64,000 nt of DNA from Gari tellinella (lineage: Eukaryota > Mollusca > Bivalvia > Cardiida > Psammobiidae). Location of the stretch: positions 6,696,001-6,760,000 of the forward strand of contig OV277871.1 of the NCBI GenBank assembly GCA_922989275.2, written 5' to 3'. Of the stretch, positions 19,213-29,966 are shown piece after piece. The notes beneath the pieces are model-generated. The model saw nothing but the letters and a program-made list of their open reading frames with translations, had not been told where the DNA came from and ran no database searches. Both the position numbers and the translations under genes were made by a program. Every line of letters begins with the position of its first letter. The first letter of the stretch is position 1.

Positions 19213-19545
19213 AATTTAATTCCCTATCTGGAATATTGAAAAAAAATATATAATGAATGTTTAGACGGGTGATACATTGTAACGTCATTATGATAGGGAA
19301 ATAATGATAAGTAGTCTTAAATAGGTTGTATAGTTATTACGTTGAAAACTGCGACACAACTTATTGTAGTGGGAGACAAATGCTCAATGTAATGTTATGT
19401 GATTGTAAAGAAATCAAATTGACCATGTTGTTATCAGATGAATATTTTGTACATGTCGTTGTGTTGGATAGAAAAAATAAAACCAAATTTAAGTAATATC
19501 CATGAATTGAGTTTATTTATTATCATTTTACACTTTTTGCTTCGC
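19213..19545. other. Unassigned sequence
   Basis: No supported gene, RNA or repeat. Confidence 0.35.
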
Positions 19546-19548
19546 CTA

Positions 19549-19700
19549 CATAGAAGAAGACGTCAGTCGTTCCCGTTTAAACGCATTCCAAACACAAACA
19601 AATTTTAATAAACTGTACATGTAGAACATTAGAACGTTTTGAAATTTCTAACATTATATTTTTCAATCTAAGTGGCAAACAGTTTGGAGCTAAATCAGAT
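19549..19700. mobile_element. Truncated Pal-A, reverse orientation
   Basis: AGAAGAAGACGTC, TTCCCGTTTAAACGCATTCC, TCTAAGTGGCAAACAGTTTG break here; the core stops at AATCAGATTG. Confidence 0.65.
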
Positions 19701-20013
19701 TGAATAACCGGGTCATGAAAAATGACGTCATTTGGCGTCCCGCATCAGGCAACGATTGTGAACAAACAGGTTGGGCCGGTGCCCAAATATTGACATTTAA
19801 CTGCCATTTATTGAATGACTTTATTACACTGCCAGAGGCCATTTTGTGTGATAAAAAATTAAACGTCACTAGACAATGTGATTATGCTGCAAACATAGAG
19901 CCGTTTCAAATACATGTAGTTTTGCTACAGATAAGACAGCGAGTTATTCAATATATAAGCAAACTATAAAAAGCGTATCACTTATATTGGAAGAAATCGT
20001 CTACATGTTCATT

Positions 20014-20190
20014 TTTAACCCGTATCATGCCGAAGTGTCGTCCGCTTCATAAATATGGTATGCGAAACAAGAATCAAACTCAGTTTCAACGGTTTTTGAT
20101 CAAAAGAAAAGTTAATCGTGAATGACAAACAGTTTGGATCTAGATCTAGATGTAGCCAAGTCAAGCTTAGCATGATAAGGGCTTAAACAA
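20014..20190. mobile_element. TTAA-type Pal MITE with collapsed core
   Basis: TTAACCCGTATCATGCCGAAG at left; GACAAACAGTTTGGATCTAG in the middle; TTAGCATGATAAGGGCTTAAA at right. Ends are complementary (CATGC/GCATG). The inner hairpin is missing. Confidence 0.55.
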
Positions 20191-20229
20191 TGTCCATGAT
20201 ATGTCTATATAATTTATTTTTGCATTGTA

Positions 20230-20476
20230 CAGTGGAGAAAACGTTATTCTTTCCCAATAAACGCGTTTACGCTAAAACTATTATTTCTATTGCAAACAGT
20301 TTGGAGCCAGATCAGACGCCGGGTAACCCGGCGTCTGACCAGGCTCCAAACGGTTTGCCACTAAAAAAAACACGAATTGTCAGAATTGTTCAAAAGCTGT
20401 ACATTTCTACATTTAAGTGTTTTGCGTTTGCGTTTCGTTTGCGTTTAAACGGGAAAGAATAACGTTTTCTCCACTG
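20230..20476. mobile_element. Pal-A MITE, complete
   Basis: TA-flanked CAGTGGAGAAAACG ... CGTTTTCTCCACTG; core loop CGGGTAACCCG. Confidence 0.92.
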
Positions 20477-20494
20477 TACCAACGTTCAACTTAG

Positions 20495-20590
20495 ATTAGC
20501 CCTTTCGCTGCCAAGGCCCACAACACCCATGCTTGCAAACAGTTTGAATTCTGATCAGACACTGCGTCCAAACCAACGCATACAATTACA
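20495..20590. mobile_element. Truncated Pal-B
   Basis: CCCTTTCGCTGCCAAGGCC, then CAAACAGTTTGAATTCTG/ATCAGACACTG. The right half is absent. Confidence 0.55.
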
Positions 20591-20599
20591 CATTTTATA

Positions 20600-21295
20600 A
20601 GTACCATCAAACGAAAAATATATACATACATGTACGACACTATGACACTGCATGTATTGTGTTAGGCAAGTATTTACACCATAATTGCAGTGAAATAGTT
20701 AAACGCAAAAAATATACATAGTATTGTTAAGTACAAAACTAAGGTACACTCTACAAGTCTTTGGCTACCGTATAATGTTGTGAAATTCTTACAACAAGCC
20801 TAAGCAATGTATTCTGCATTGTATTGTGCTTGAGTTGGGTTTTACGGCACCGCGACACATGACATTGTCATATGTTTTCTGCATAAGTGCCATCATAAAA
20901 TTAATTTTACTACTAATACATGTATATTATATTGCATAACAATAATAAAACAGCCGTGAAGCAAATTAAGAAGTTCGAACTAAATAAAGTGAAACATTGA
21001 ATAAAGTGTTCAATGTAAATTTTGTATACTTTAGTTATAGTACAATGGATTGCTTTAGTGTGAGTCTCTATATTCTATTCGAAATAATGTTAACCGTTAA
21101 TTGTTTCAAAACTTCGTCATCTCTGAAACAAAAACATGGCATTTCATTGTGTACTGTCGGTGGAACAATCGAGAGAAACACTTATAAGTTTTGAATATCG
21201 CTATAGGTAGTTGAACTTTCCAGATCCATTTTTATTGCCATTGAAGTACGTTACAAAATGGTTCACTTCAAATTAGAGTTTCAATTATCCTCCTT
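20600..21295. other. Unassigned AT-rich sequence
   Basis: Rich in ACATGTA-like words. No supported gene or repeat end. Confidence 0.35.
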
Positions 21296-21300
21296 AGGTA

Positions 21301-21546
21301 CAGTGGAGAATCTGTTATTCTTTCCCAATAAACGCGTTTACGCTAAAATTATTATTTGCAGTGCAAACAGTTTGGAGCCAGATCAGACGCCGGGTAACCC
21401 GGCGTCTGATCAGGCTCCAAACTGTTTTCCACCAAGATAAACAAGAATTATTAGAATTGTCCAAAAGTTGTTCTTTTCTACGTTTTAGTGTTTTGCGTTT
21501 GCGTACGTTTGCGTTTAAACGGGAAAGAATAACAGACTCTCCACTG
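21301..21546. mobile_element. Pal-A MITE, complete
   Basis: TA-flanked CAGTGGAGAATCTG ... CAGACTCTCCACTG; the TCTG sub-family as at 14109. Core loop CGGGTAACCCG. Confidence 0.92.
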
Positions 21547-21595
21547 TACTAGTAATTACAGACATTTGTGACAGTTAATGCATTTCTATGAGGTA

Positions 21596-21858
21596 CAGTA
21601 GAGAAGACCTTAATCTTTCCCAATAAACGCGTTTGCGCTAAGCTAAAACTATTATTTCTATTGCAAACGGTTTGGAGCCAGATCAGACGCCGGGTAACCC
21701 GGCGTCTGACCAGGCTTTAAACTGTTTGCCACTCAACTTAAAATGAATAATTAGAAATTTCAAAAGGTTGCAATGTTTTACTTTTTATTGCAATGCATTT
21801 GCGTTTCGTTTGCGTTTCGTTTGAGTTTAAACGGACGAGAATAGTGTCTTCTCCACTG
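21596..21858. mobile_element. Pal-A MITE, complete
   Basis: TA-flanked CAGTAGAGAAGACC ... GTCTTCTCCACTG; core CAAACGGTTTGGAGCC; right arm has GCGTTTCGTTTGCGTTTCG, a short tandem expansion. It lies 49 bp from the preceding Pal-A. Confidence 0.9.
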
Positions 21859-21944
21859 TATGAGTGTATAAAACATACAGTCGACCTTTATATTACGATC
21901 ACTGGCGAAAAGACAAATTGATTGTATTGGCCCATTACTCCAGA

Positions 21945-22150
21945 CTGCCTTCAATTGCTCCACTGAAGAAAATAGTTCAAATTAAATAGTCATGATTGTG
22001 CACCATCAGACATATTTTATATATCCTAGCGTACATGTAACGCAGGTTGACAGTTTAGATGCATTCTGCTTTACTTCCATCATGTTTCAGGTTGTACATG
22101 TGTAATATGTCTTCAAAAGTAGATACATGCTATGGGACAAATGATAAAAG
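21945..22150. mobile_element. Hx-F MITE, reverse orientation, decayed
   Basis: CCACTGAAGAAAATAGTTC, CATTCTGCTTTACTTCC, ATGTCTTCAAAAGTAGA and GCTATGGGAC are Hx-F phrases in reverse order. Confidence 0.6.
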
Positions 22151-22255
22151 TTAAATCAGATAACAGCTTAAAAAAAGACGCAAATATAGTTTTCTTTTTT
22201 ATTTTCATCTTTCACTAGGCAACCACCAGATCTAAATATAAAAGATCCCCATAAA

Positions 22256-22460
22256 ACCCCTCGCTGTAATAACCTCATAAATTTTAAATAAAATTCATCT
22301 GCTGTTATCTGTCAAATTTTGAGGTAATTTGACTTAGGAAACATTGAAATGAATGTCAAACAGTTTGGATTCTGATCAGACGCCGCGTGACGCGGCGTCT
22401 GATAAGAATCCAAACTGTTTTCAAATAATTCTTTGACTCGGGGTCAGGCAGTAAATTGGT
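22256..22460. mobile_element. Pal-E-like MITE
   Basis: CCCCTCGCTGTAATAACCTC; core CAAACAGTTTGGATTCTG with loop CGCGTGACGCG; right end GGTCAGGCAGTAAATTGG before TTAA (22459-22462). Confidence 0.65.
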
Positions 22461-22707
22461 TAACCTCATTTACTTGGGCACAGCTGCACATTCTATATTA
22501 GACGTATCGAAATCCGAGTGTTATACAGTGTCCACAGATGTGCACAAGTTGTTGACAATAAATAGCATTTGGTAATGGTTTTTTTATCATACATGTATAA
22601 CCCACATTGAGTGTACTTTGATATACGTTTATTGTTCCCATGAAGACACACTTAGCATCAAACTCAGTGCAAAATGAAAGGTAATTGTTTTAAATTTTTG
22701 CGATTTA

Positions 22708-22925
22708 ACCATTTCATTCATATCCTATGATAAGAATTGGAAATAGGTGAACACTTAAAGCAGGATGAACGTAAAGCAGAATGCGCTTTAATGCGTAAAT
22801 CTAAAATATGATTGGATAAGGAAATATTTCTTATGATACATATGTATGTGAAAGTATCAAGTGAAGCTTTTTTCTTTAGTGGAGGAATAGTCAAAGAAAT
22901 ATATCAATGTTTTTTAAAGCGTCTC
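22708..22925. mobile_element. Hx-F MITE, decayed
   Basis: ACACTTAAAGCAGGATGAACG, AAAGCAGAATGCGCTTTAA and TTTTCTTTAGTGGAGGAATA are present. No intact TTAA ends. Confidence 0.55.
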
Positions 22926-23650
22926 GCAACCAAATGGTGTATTTGTATTTTCATATACATGTAAAAGCAAGGATGTAACATTTTCGTGCATCTGACATTA
23001 AATATGATCAGTCTAAAAACGTCCTAAAGAAAAATCATCAAATCTTAGGGTTTGTTTTAGATCTTTTCAACCGTCGGGAGACGGAGTAAATCCATTTCCA
23101 CTCGATTGAAACCGTTCATGCACGCGCAAGCACAAACCAAAACGAATACCAGATTATCAATCGCTATACATTATTTAGCGTTTTACACATATTTACAAAT
23201 TATTTTTTCATGCTAGGTCTTGTTGCCAGTCTCTGTAAGTCAAAATGTCTAAAACAATTTCTCTCACTGTATCACTGTTTAGTAAGTCAATACTTGTAAA
23301 TTCAGTTTTGCACAACCGACTTATATTACTTAACATGGTAACGCACCTGGTCCAGCTGCGCCCTCGCCATATTATTGTTGTCTGCTTTTATATTTTAGCT
23401 TGTATTCTTATATAATATTATTTGTGTGTGATTGTTCCGTACAAATCGAAATATGGACCTGCGTGCCTACATGTAACAGGTCGGATTCTGATTGGGCGGT
23501 ATTGATTAGAATTATTTGGCTTTTGATATTGATCAAAAAGCAGTTTGCCAAAGCAAACACTTGTCTGAATTAAATATCAAAATAACTACAGTAACTGATT
23601 TATTGGACACCTTTCTAAAACATCATGTTCTTTTGCTTTTTGGTTCTACA
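22926..23650. other. Unassigned sequence
   Basis: No exon, RNA gene or repeat end supported. Confidence 0.35.
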
Positions 23651-23654
23651 TGTA

Positions 23655-23847
23655 CAGTCGAACTTCGATATCTCCAACTCGGTAATGTCGAACATATCCG
23701 TATTTCAAAGTTAAAACGTGCGTAAGCCACGTTTAAACTTTGAAACACGGGTATGTGCAACTTAACTGAGCATAAAATAATGTTAATCATGTATCGAAAT
23801 ATCGGATAGCTTGAGGTAAGCGAGTTCAAGATATCGAAGTTTGACTG
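23655..23847. mobile_element. TA-flanked MITE with CAGTCGAACTTCGATATC ends
   Basis: Left CAGTCGAACTTCGATATCT, right AGATATCGAAGTTTGACTG, each bordered by TA. 193 bp, mariner-like target. Internal CCGTATTTCAAAG / CTTTGAAACACGG is also inverted. The matching frames on both strands are artefacts of this symmetry. Confidence 0.85.
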
Positions 23848-24145
23848 TATCTTAATTTCAGAGGTAATAAACGCAAAAGCAAAATCAACACTTATTGACC
23901 GGATTGTGTCTTGTGCAAAGTAGACCACGTTATAATACCCGTCAAATCGTGATATAATACTTTGAAGAAAATCGGTTTTTAAACATGCGAATTATTGAAA
24001 TATGCAACATATTTTAGCCTTATTAGGCACTAGGTTACTGGACGTGTGAACTGGCTCCAACTGTCTGCCAATCTTCTTATACCTTGCAGTGATTCTGTGG
24101 CGTAATTGTCGTAGGGGATATTTTGTGTTTATTTGACGGATATTA

Positions 24146-25223
24146 TACCCCCATTCCACTAAACGGCGCTACATGGCGATCCTCACACTCCGAAGGAGCA
24201 CTATAGATCGCCTCAGGATGAGGCGATCTAACGGCATTTACGATCCGATGGAGATCCGATGGAGATCCGATGGAGATCCGCTAACGCTCTGTAATATGAT
24301 CCGATAGCGACTTAATGGTCATAGGTCGCCACTCAATTCAGAGATAATGTTGCGACCTTGTATGATCAGATTGCGCTCCGTTATCGCTCAAATGCGACTA
24401 ACATGCGACCCAATGCGCTCGCTTGGCGCTCCGATGGCGATCACTGCGATCTATGGCGCACAAAAGAGATCCGATAGCGATTACGGCGACCGATGGAAAG
24501 CCATTACCGCTCTAGGCGATCCGTTTAAGGAGATATCGTATAAAGACCTGTGGCGCTCTGCCGCGCTCATTCGTTTTAGATTCGGCAGCAGATGTTTTGG
24601 CAAATAGCCATATATATAGCGCCTTTCTTTTGACATAAATCCACTTAATGCAGTATCATAGTAATGTAGACGATCCCTATAAGATCCCTATAAGAGCTTT
24701 CTGCATTAGGTTCTTACTGCCACCCGTCTTAAGAAATCCGTGGGGTTTATCATTTAATAGCTAGCTACTGCAGATGTTCTAACGCACATCAAACTCAATG
24801 TTGAACGCCATTATATTAACACACTTTTCGGTAGTATTATTGTATGGGTGCTTAACAGTTTGGATCCGGATGAGACGACGAGTTACATCATGCAAATTGG
24901 ATCATACTATCGGGTATTTTAAAATGCACAGAATCACTATCAGATCGCCACGGAGCGCGAAGTATCTACTGATCTGCTTTGTTGGATTATGGTGGTGCTC
25001 TTAGGTGACCCTAGAGCTCTCCAGTTACGATCTTGGCGATCAAGTAGCGCTCCGGTGGCGACTTAGGCGATTAAATAGTGATCTGATGGCGTTGTGGTTA
25101 GAGCGCCGATCTTTGTGCAGGGGAGTAAACCGACGGTGACCTTGGCGCTAATGGAGATAAGATAGTGATCCGTTTGCAACCAGGTCTAGGCGCTCTGTAT
25201 CGCCGTCTAGTGGAGTGGGGGTA
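24146..25223. mobile_element. Harbinger-like non-autonomous element, 1.08 kb
   Basis: Terminal inverted repeats of 23 bp (24146-24168 and 25201-25223, 21 of 23 matching): TACCCCCA, one variable base, TCCACTA, one variable base, ACGGCG. Both ends border TTA (24143-24145, 25224-25226), a 3-bp target typical of PIF/Harbinger. The interior is unlike the rest of the window: irregular runs of GCGATC, GCGCTC and GATCCGAT, including a 12-bp tandem GATCCGATGGAG at about 24241-24278, and GC-rich. No transposase is present. It holds a Pal core scrap at about 24853-24886 and an Hx-H-like scrap at about 24660-24730, which appear to be later insertions. The 86-codon frame within has no coding support. Confidence 0.75.
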
Positions 25224-25237
25224 TTACACCCATTACC

Positions 25238-25345
25238 AAGAACCAAAAGGAAGCCAGATCGAAATATATTAGGCGAAATCATCTGCCTTCAGCAGCCACC
25301 GGTTTTAAACCCCAACTAATTAACGTAATTTACCGGTCGCAAAGG
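25238..25345. repeat. Dispersed repeat, copies at 40866-41060 and 50780-50920
   Basis: Common phrases: AAGAACCAA.AGGAAG.CAG, AG.CGAAAT.ATCT.CCT, and AAACCCCAACT. Unknown family. Confidence 0.5.
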
Positions 25346-25599
25346 TGTCATTGTACATAAAATACATTCCCAAATACCCCAAGTATACATTTCAACTATA
25401 CTCGTCTTTGTCCCAACCAAACATAAGTTTTGTTTCCTACCACATACATGTCACTTCATTAAAACGTGGCGCTTCCCTTGCTTCTTTTTTTATAAAGAAG
25501 CCAACTTGTTTCCTGCACTGCCATGTCGTCACCTGCTCTAAGCAATTGACTTGTACATTTATTTTCTCAAATTTAAAATTCAGCTTATATAAAGTATTA

Positions 25600-25730
25600 T
25601 CGTCATAAGTGTCAAACGGTTTGGATCCTGATCAGACGCCGAGTTACTCGGCGTCTGATCAGGATCCAAACTGTATGCAAAGAACCATTTGCACATGTAC
25701 ATGTACTCTAAAGCAGTGAAAGGGTGAACC
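25600..25730. mobile_element. Pal-E core and right end
   Basis: CAAACGGTTTGGATCCTG, loop CCGAGTTACTCGG, complementary arm to GGATCCAAACTG; then AAGCAGTGAAAGGG. The left end is lost. Confidence 0.65.
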
Positions 25731-25739
25731 ATTACCGAG

Positions 25740-26230
25740 TGTAACGAATAAAAGGGAAGAATGGCTCTAAGCTAGAACTATTTTTAATATTAACACCAGT
25801 TAAGCAATAAATAAGGAAGAGACCTGGAATATGGCCTTTTTATGGCATTAAGCGTGTTTTCGAATTAGAAAAACTTTTTTATTTGATTTTAAAGTGTGTC
25901 GTAAAATTCGTTTTAAGAGACATGTTGGATGTTTCGGTAAACATGGCGTCTTTTTTCGCACTTTTATTTTTACATGAATGGAAGTAAACTAATGGTAATA
26001 GTGTAGACCCTGATCAGATGACTCCAATATAAATCATCTGATCAGGGTATAAACTCCGTGTGTACCCCACGTTATACCAAGCTGTATAGTATATACCAGT
26101 ATTAAAGAAGCACGTTCCTAACATGATCGGGTCAATGTATGCCATTATTTGTGCTCGAGCATGTTTCGGTACGCCTGTGAGTTGATGAGAAGGGCTTACC
26201 AACTCTACGTAGCTAATTACTGATATTGAC
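25740..26230. other. Mostly unassigned, one Pal-G/D core remnant
   Basis: At 25998-26058 GTGTAGACCCTGATCAGATG ... CATCTGATCAGGGTATAAAC is a core with outer arms reduced. Confidence 0.5.
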
Positions 26231-26235
26231 AGATA

Positions 26236-26589
26236 CAGTGTTCCCTCTCTTCAACGGCCCTCCCAACAACGATAACCTCCTTACAACGACCCTTGCCGCA
26301 GTTCCCTAAACAAGACAACTACATGTATGTCCAACCCTTTCAATGCTGCAATATCGTCTGATAAATATTGTCATCTGCTTTTTTCCTCAAAGTCATATAT
26401 TCGACATTTTGACAGAAAAATGCATAATGACGAGTGACAAACAGCTTGAATCCAGATCTGACGCGGCGTCTGATCTGGATTCAAGCTGTTTGCAAATTTA
26501 AGTCAAATTCCCTCCCTATAACGACTCCCTCCGGACAACGAACAAAATCCTTGTCTCCCAGTGGGTGTTGTTGTAGAGAGGGAGCGCTG
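26236..26589. mobile_element. Pal-I MITE, reverse orientation
   Basis: TA-flanked CAGTGTTCCCTCTCTTC ... GTAGAGAGGGAGCGCTG. In the core the left GATCAGACGCC has shrunk to GATCTGACG while the right arm is whole. Confidence 0.85.
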
Positions 26590-26744
26590 TATTGACCTAA
26601 TCCCCCTTATTACATGTGCATGTACCTTAACACGCTTTGAAAGAGTCATTTGGAAGGGAATCTAGCTGAATACATGAATGTTGAGCAAGTAATGTAAATA
26701 GAATATTCGAATTCCGTTTAAAAGTGTTTTTACTTACGTTGCTT

Positions 26745-27060
26745 TTCCTCTTAAGAAATGAACTGAATGTTTTTCGGTCGTTTAAGCGAAACAAACGACA
26801 GAAAATTATCGGCAAATTCCATAAATCCCGCTAGCGATTCATGGTAAATTTGCCGATTATTTTCTGTCGTTTATCTCATTGAAACGCCAAAAAATTTAGT
26901 TCATTTCTTATACATTGTATTTACATAATATCTGCTGTAATTTCTTATACGCTCGTATTAAATGAACATTTTATTAGTATGCATGTATGTTTAATCCATA
27001 TTGGAGGTTGTTAACACGAGTAACGTGTACCCTGAAAGGAACAGCCATTACTGCCATTAC
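26745..27060. repeat. Foldback repeat, related to 6455-6730
   Basis: GTTTAAGCGAAACAAACGAC ... GTCGTTTATCTCATTGAAAC hairpin with a different loop (CGCTAGCG inside). Downstream GTTGTTAACACGAGTAACG and GGAACAGCCAT match the other copy inverted. Confidence 0.7.
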
Positions 27061-27405
27061 TCAGGGAACGCTGCAACATGATTCGCGGAAAGCAGATCCA
27101 TACATATGTAAACCCCCACCTCCAATGCGAGGATATCCACAAGTACCGCCCCTATGAAAATTGGGTTTATACGAAATAAACGTCACTTTGTTCAATAGAA
27201 TTGAGTGGAGCGAATGTAAATATTAGTGCATAGCCCATAACACTTACTTTAACAGACCGTTTGGAGCCAGATACAACAATTTCTTAAGATACCAGTACAT
27301 ATTCTTGACAGTATAAATCGGAAATTCTTACTTCAGTGAAGTAATAAGCAAATTCGTAAAAAGGCGCATTCATGAGATAATGTGTTAAGACACAGTTGTC
27401 AGAGG
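27061..27405. other. Unassigned; one core scrap
   Basis: AGACCGTTTGGAGCCAGATAC at 27255 is a broken Pal-A core (written with one base beyond the arm). Nothing else is recognised. Confidence 0.4.
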
Positions 27406-27410
27406 ATGAA

Positions 27411-27632
27411 CAGTGGAGAAAACGTTATTCTTTCCCGTTTAAACGCAAACGAAACGCATATCGCTAAAATGTAGGAAATTATCAGTTTTTACATTTCTAA
27501 TTATTTGTTTTAATCTGAATGGCAAACAATTTGGGTTAGCCGTCGTCTGATCTGGCTCCAAACTGTTTGCAATGGACAAACTAGTTTTAGCGTAAATGCG
27601 TTTGTTGGGAAAGAATAACGTTTTCTCCACTG
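27411..27632. mobile_element. Pal-A MITE with core deletion, reverse orientation
   Basis: CAGTGGAGAAAACG ... CGTTTTCTCCACTG; the core lost its left inner arm (CAAACAATTTGGG then GTCGTCTGATC). Confidence 0.88.
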
Positions 27633-27924
27633 TGTATATACAAGGGAGTCTAAACATATTTTATATTCCAATTTTAAATACAGATGAGTGTATAAAAAAA
27701 ATTATACCATATAAATACCACATCAAGATAAATTCATCCACCCTTTTAATCCTTATCATGCCAAAGTATTGTTGGGTAGAAACTACCGACTGCGTACTCA
27801 TTATATATATTGTTTTACAATTTTATTCCTTGAAATGAAGGCCTTCTTAATACCATAGTCTAGCAATTTTGAGCTGATAAGGTGCCGAGCTAGTTAAGAA
27901 ATCTGATCTGCATCTAAACTGTTA

Positions 27925-28171
27925 CAGTGGAGAAAACGTTATTCTTTCCCAATAAACGCGTTTACGCTAAAACTATTATTTCCAGTGCAAACAGTTTTGA
28001 GCCTGATCAGACGTCGGGTAACCCGGCGTCTGATAAGGCTCCAAACTGTATGCTACTCAGATTAAAATAGATAGTTGGAAAATAAAAAAAAAAGTCATTT
28101 TCTACAGTTTAGTGTTTTACGTTTGCGTTTCGTTTGCGTTTAAACAGGAAAGAATAACGTTTTCTCCACTG
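27925..28171. mobile_element. Pal-A MITE, complete
   Basis: TA-flanked CAGTGGAGAAAACG ... CGTTTTCTCCACTG; core with loop CGGGTAACCCG; an A-run replaces part of the right arm. Confidence 0.9.
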
Positions 28172-28534
28172 TATCAATGTGGCACTAATCATGACAAGGC
28201 TCAAATAACAACGTGAATCGAAACAATATATTGTCAGGACAGGTTTTTCAGTTCGGTCAGTCAAACATAAATTTCAAAACGCATTATACATTTGTGCCTG
28301 ATCAAAGACGACTTTACTCAGCATTAAGTTAAATGTTTGTTACCGTCCGTTTCTGCCATCTATGGACTAATTGGACGCCCCAGAGGGAGAGGGAAGTGGA
28401 TACAGAAAACCCGGCGCAATGTTATCGAGTTTTTGGTTCCTTTGGTTTCCCAGTGTAAAGTACCGATACAATGGATCTCTATTAATAAACTCTCACCGGA
28501 ATGACGATCCCTGGTACCGCAGTCGAGTGTGCAA

Positions 28535-28992
28535 CAGTGAAAAAAGCGTTATTCTTTCCCGTATAAACGCAAACGAAACGAGGGCATCCGTGGCCTAGTG
28601 GTATAGTCACTGTGACTTACATCACTAAGCTCCTCACCGCTGTGAGTTCGAATCCCAGTAGGGTCGTTCGGATTTTTCATGTGAGGAAGCCTTCCAGCTG
28701 GCTTGCGGAAGGTCGGTGGTTCTACCCAGTTGCCGGTTTGTGCTTGTAACAGTGCATAAAGGACTTCTGGGGTCTTCCTCCGCCTATAATTAGCTGGACG
28801 TCGCGATATGACTGAAATACTGTTGAAAGCGACGTAAAATCAAAACAAAACAATCTGAGTGGCAAACAGCTTTGAGCCTGATCAGACACCGGCTTACCCG
28901 GCATCTGATGAGGCTCCAAACTGTTTTTTATGGAAATGATATAGTTTTAGCGTAAACGCGTTTATTGGGAAAGAATAACGTTTTCTCCACTC
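28535..28992. mobile_element. Pal-A MITE nested in SINE 1 and carrying SINE 2
   Basis: Left CAGTGAAAAAAGCG, TTCTTTCCCG; right CGTTTTCTCCACTC then TA. Core CAAACAGCTTTGAGCC with loop CCGGCTTACCCGG. Interrupted after AAACGAAACG by SINE 2. Confidence 0.82.
28582..28852 (+). mobile_element. tRNA-derived SINE (family 2)
   Basis: tRNA-like head with A box TGGCCTAGTGG and B box GTTCGAATCCC (about 28590-28660). A body follows (GTGAGGAAGCCTTCCAGC, TCTTCCTCCGCCT), then a 3' end GCGACGTAAAATCAAAACAAAA, written split, with a short A-rich tail. The body resembles conserved-core SINEs of molluscs; the exact family name is not certain. It would be transcribed by RNA polymerase III and mobilised by a LINE. 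Confidence 0.8.
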
Positions 28993-29147
28993 TACCACTG
29001 GACCACGTCCGCCGGTATCTAGCTTTAAGATATCGGCTTTTGCTGCTCTGTCAGAAGGTTGAGGGCCCCTAATGAGAACGGACCAATGTCGATCAATATC
29101 GGAACTCTACGGAGAGTAATCGTTCATTCTCGCTAACTGTCGACCTA

Positions 29148-29393
29148 CAGTGGAGAATGTGTTATTCTTTCCCAATAAACGCGTTTACACTAAAACTATT
29201 ATTTGCAGTGCAAACAGATTGGAGACAGATCAGACGCCGGGTAAACCGGCGTCTGATCAGGCTCCAAACTGTTTGCCACCAAGATAAACATGAAATATCA
29301 GAATTGTCCAAAAGTTGTTCTTTTCTACGTTTTAGCGCTTTGCGCTTGCGTACGTTTGCGTTTAAACGGGAAAGAATAACAGATTATCCACTG
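29148..29393. mobile_element. Pal-A MITE, complete
   Basis: TA-flanked CAGTGGAGAATGTG ... CAGATTATCCACTG; core loop CGGGTAAACCG. Confidence 0.9.
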
Positions 29394-29514
29394 TATTTCA
29401 AACTATGCTAAATCATAGTTCAGAACAAGCGGGCAGTTGACGAGAATGGCCAATCGCTGTACGTAGAGTTCCTATATTTGTCCGATCTTTCTCATTAGGG
29501 GTCATCATCCTAAA

Positions 29515-29757
29515 CTCTTTCCTCCCTGAAACTTTAAATGGACAATTCCAGTTTCCACTTAAGTCTGGTCCATTTCTGACTTTTAAGGGTTGTTTTTGTC
29601 AATGTTTGGCCTAATGACAAACAGTGAAGACCCTGATCAGAGGGCTCCTTTCGGAGCCCTCTGATATGGGTCTTCACTGTTTGCACAGGACAAGTGTACT
29701 ATTCACATGTACACTGTTTAAAAAGGACGCCTATATGCGGGACTAGGGTTCAAAGAG
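29515..29757. mobile_element. Pal-G MITE
   Basis: CTTTCCTCCCTGAAAC, core GAAGACCC/GATCAGAGGGCTCC with loop TTTCGGAG, right end GGGTTCAAAGAG before TTAA (29758-29761). Confidence 0.85.
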
Positions 29758-29966
29758 TTAATTTGTGAAAGTCAGCGACCATATATAAATGAGTGTCTTT
29801 ATTTAGATACACAGTGGGAGTATATATTATTTTTCTTAATAGGCATATTTACACAATCTATCTGTCAAATGTCAACAGGTTAAAGCACGATCAAACGCAG
29901 ACTAACCCAGGGATATTTTAGACTCCAAGCTGGTGGCCATGCACTCAGATTGAAAACATTCATTAA

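Larger units (their letters stand above)
28371..29014 (-). mobile_element. tRNA-type SINE (family 1), split by a Pal-A MITE
   Basis: Left piece 28371-28534 and right piece 28993-29014 rejoin to match the SINE at 56650-56850: CCCAGTGTAAAG, GATACA.TGGA, CGCAGT.GAGTGTGC and CCACTGGA.CACGTC. Promoter boxes lie on the minus strand. Between the pieces sits Pal-A (28535-28992). Confidence 0.7.

Noticed and set aside
20190..20462. Recurrent peptide (SLEPDQTPGNPASDQAPNC-like) in many short frames across the window, suggesting a conserved protein family
   Set aside because: It is the translation of the MITE core palindrome (GATCAGACGCC...) in one frame; it occurs on both strands, without start context, and always inside Pal elements.
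24347..24607. An 86-codon protein in the GCGATC-rich block
   Set aside because: It lies wholly within a transposon with inverted ends; the frame is open because of the GC-rich repeat words and shows no domain.
28582..28655. A tRNA gene
   Set aside because: A and B boxes are present but the sequence continues into a SINE body with an A-rich tail, and no clean acceptor stem closes. Called a SINE.
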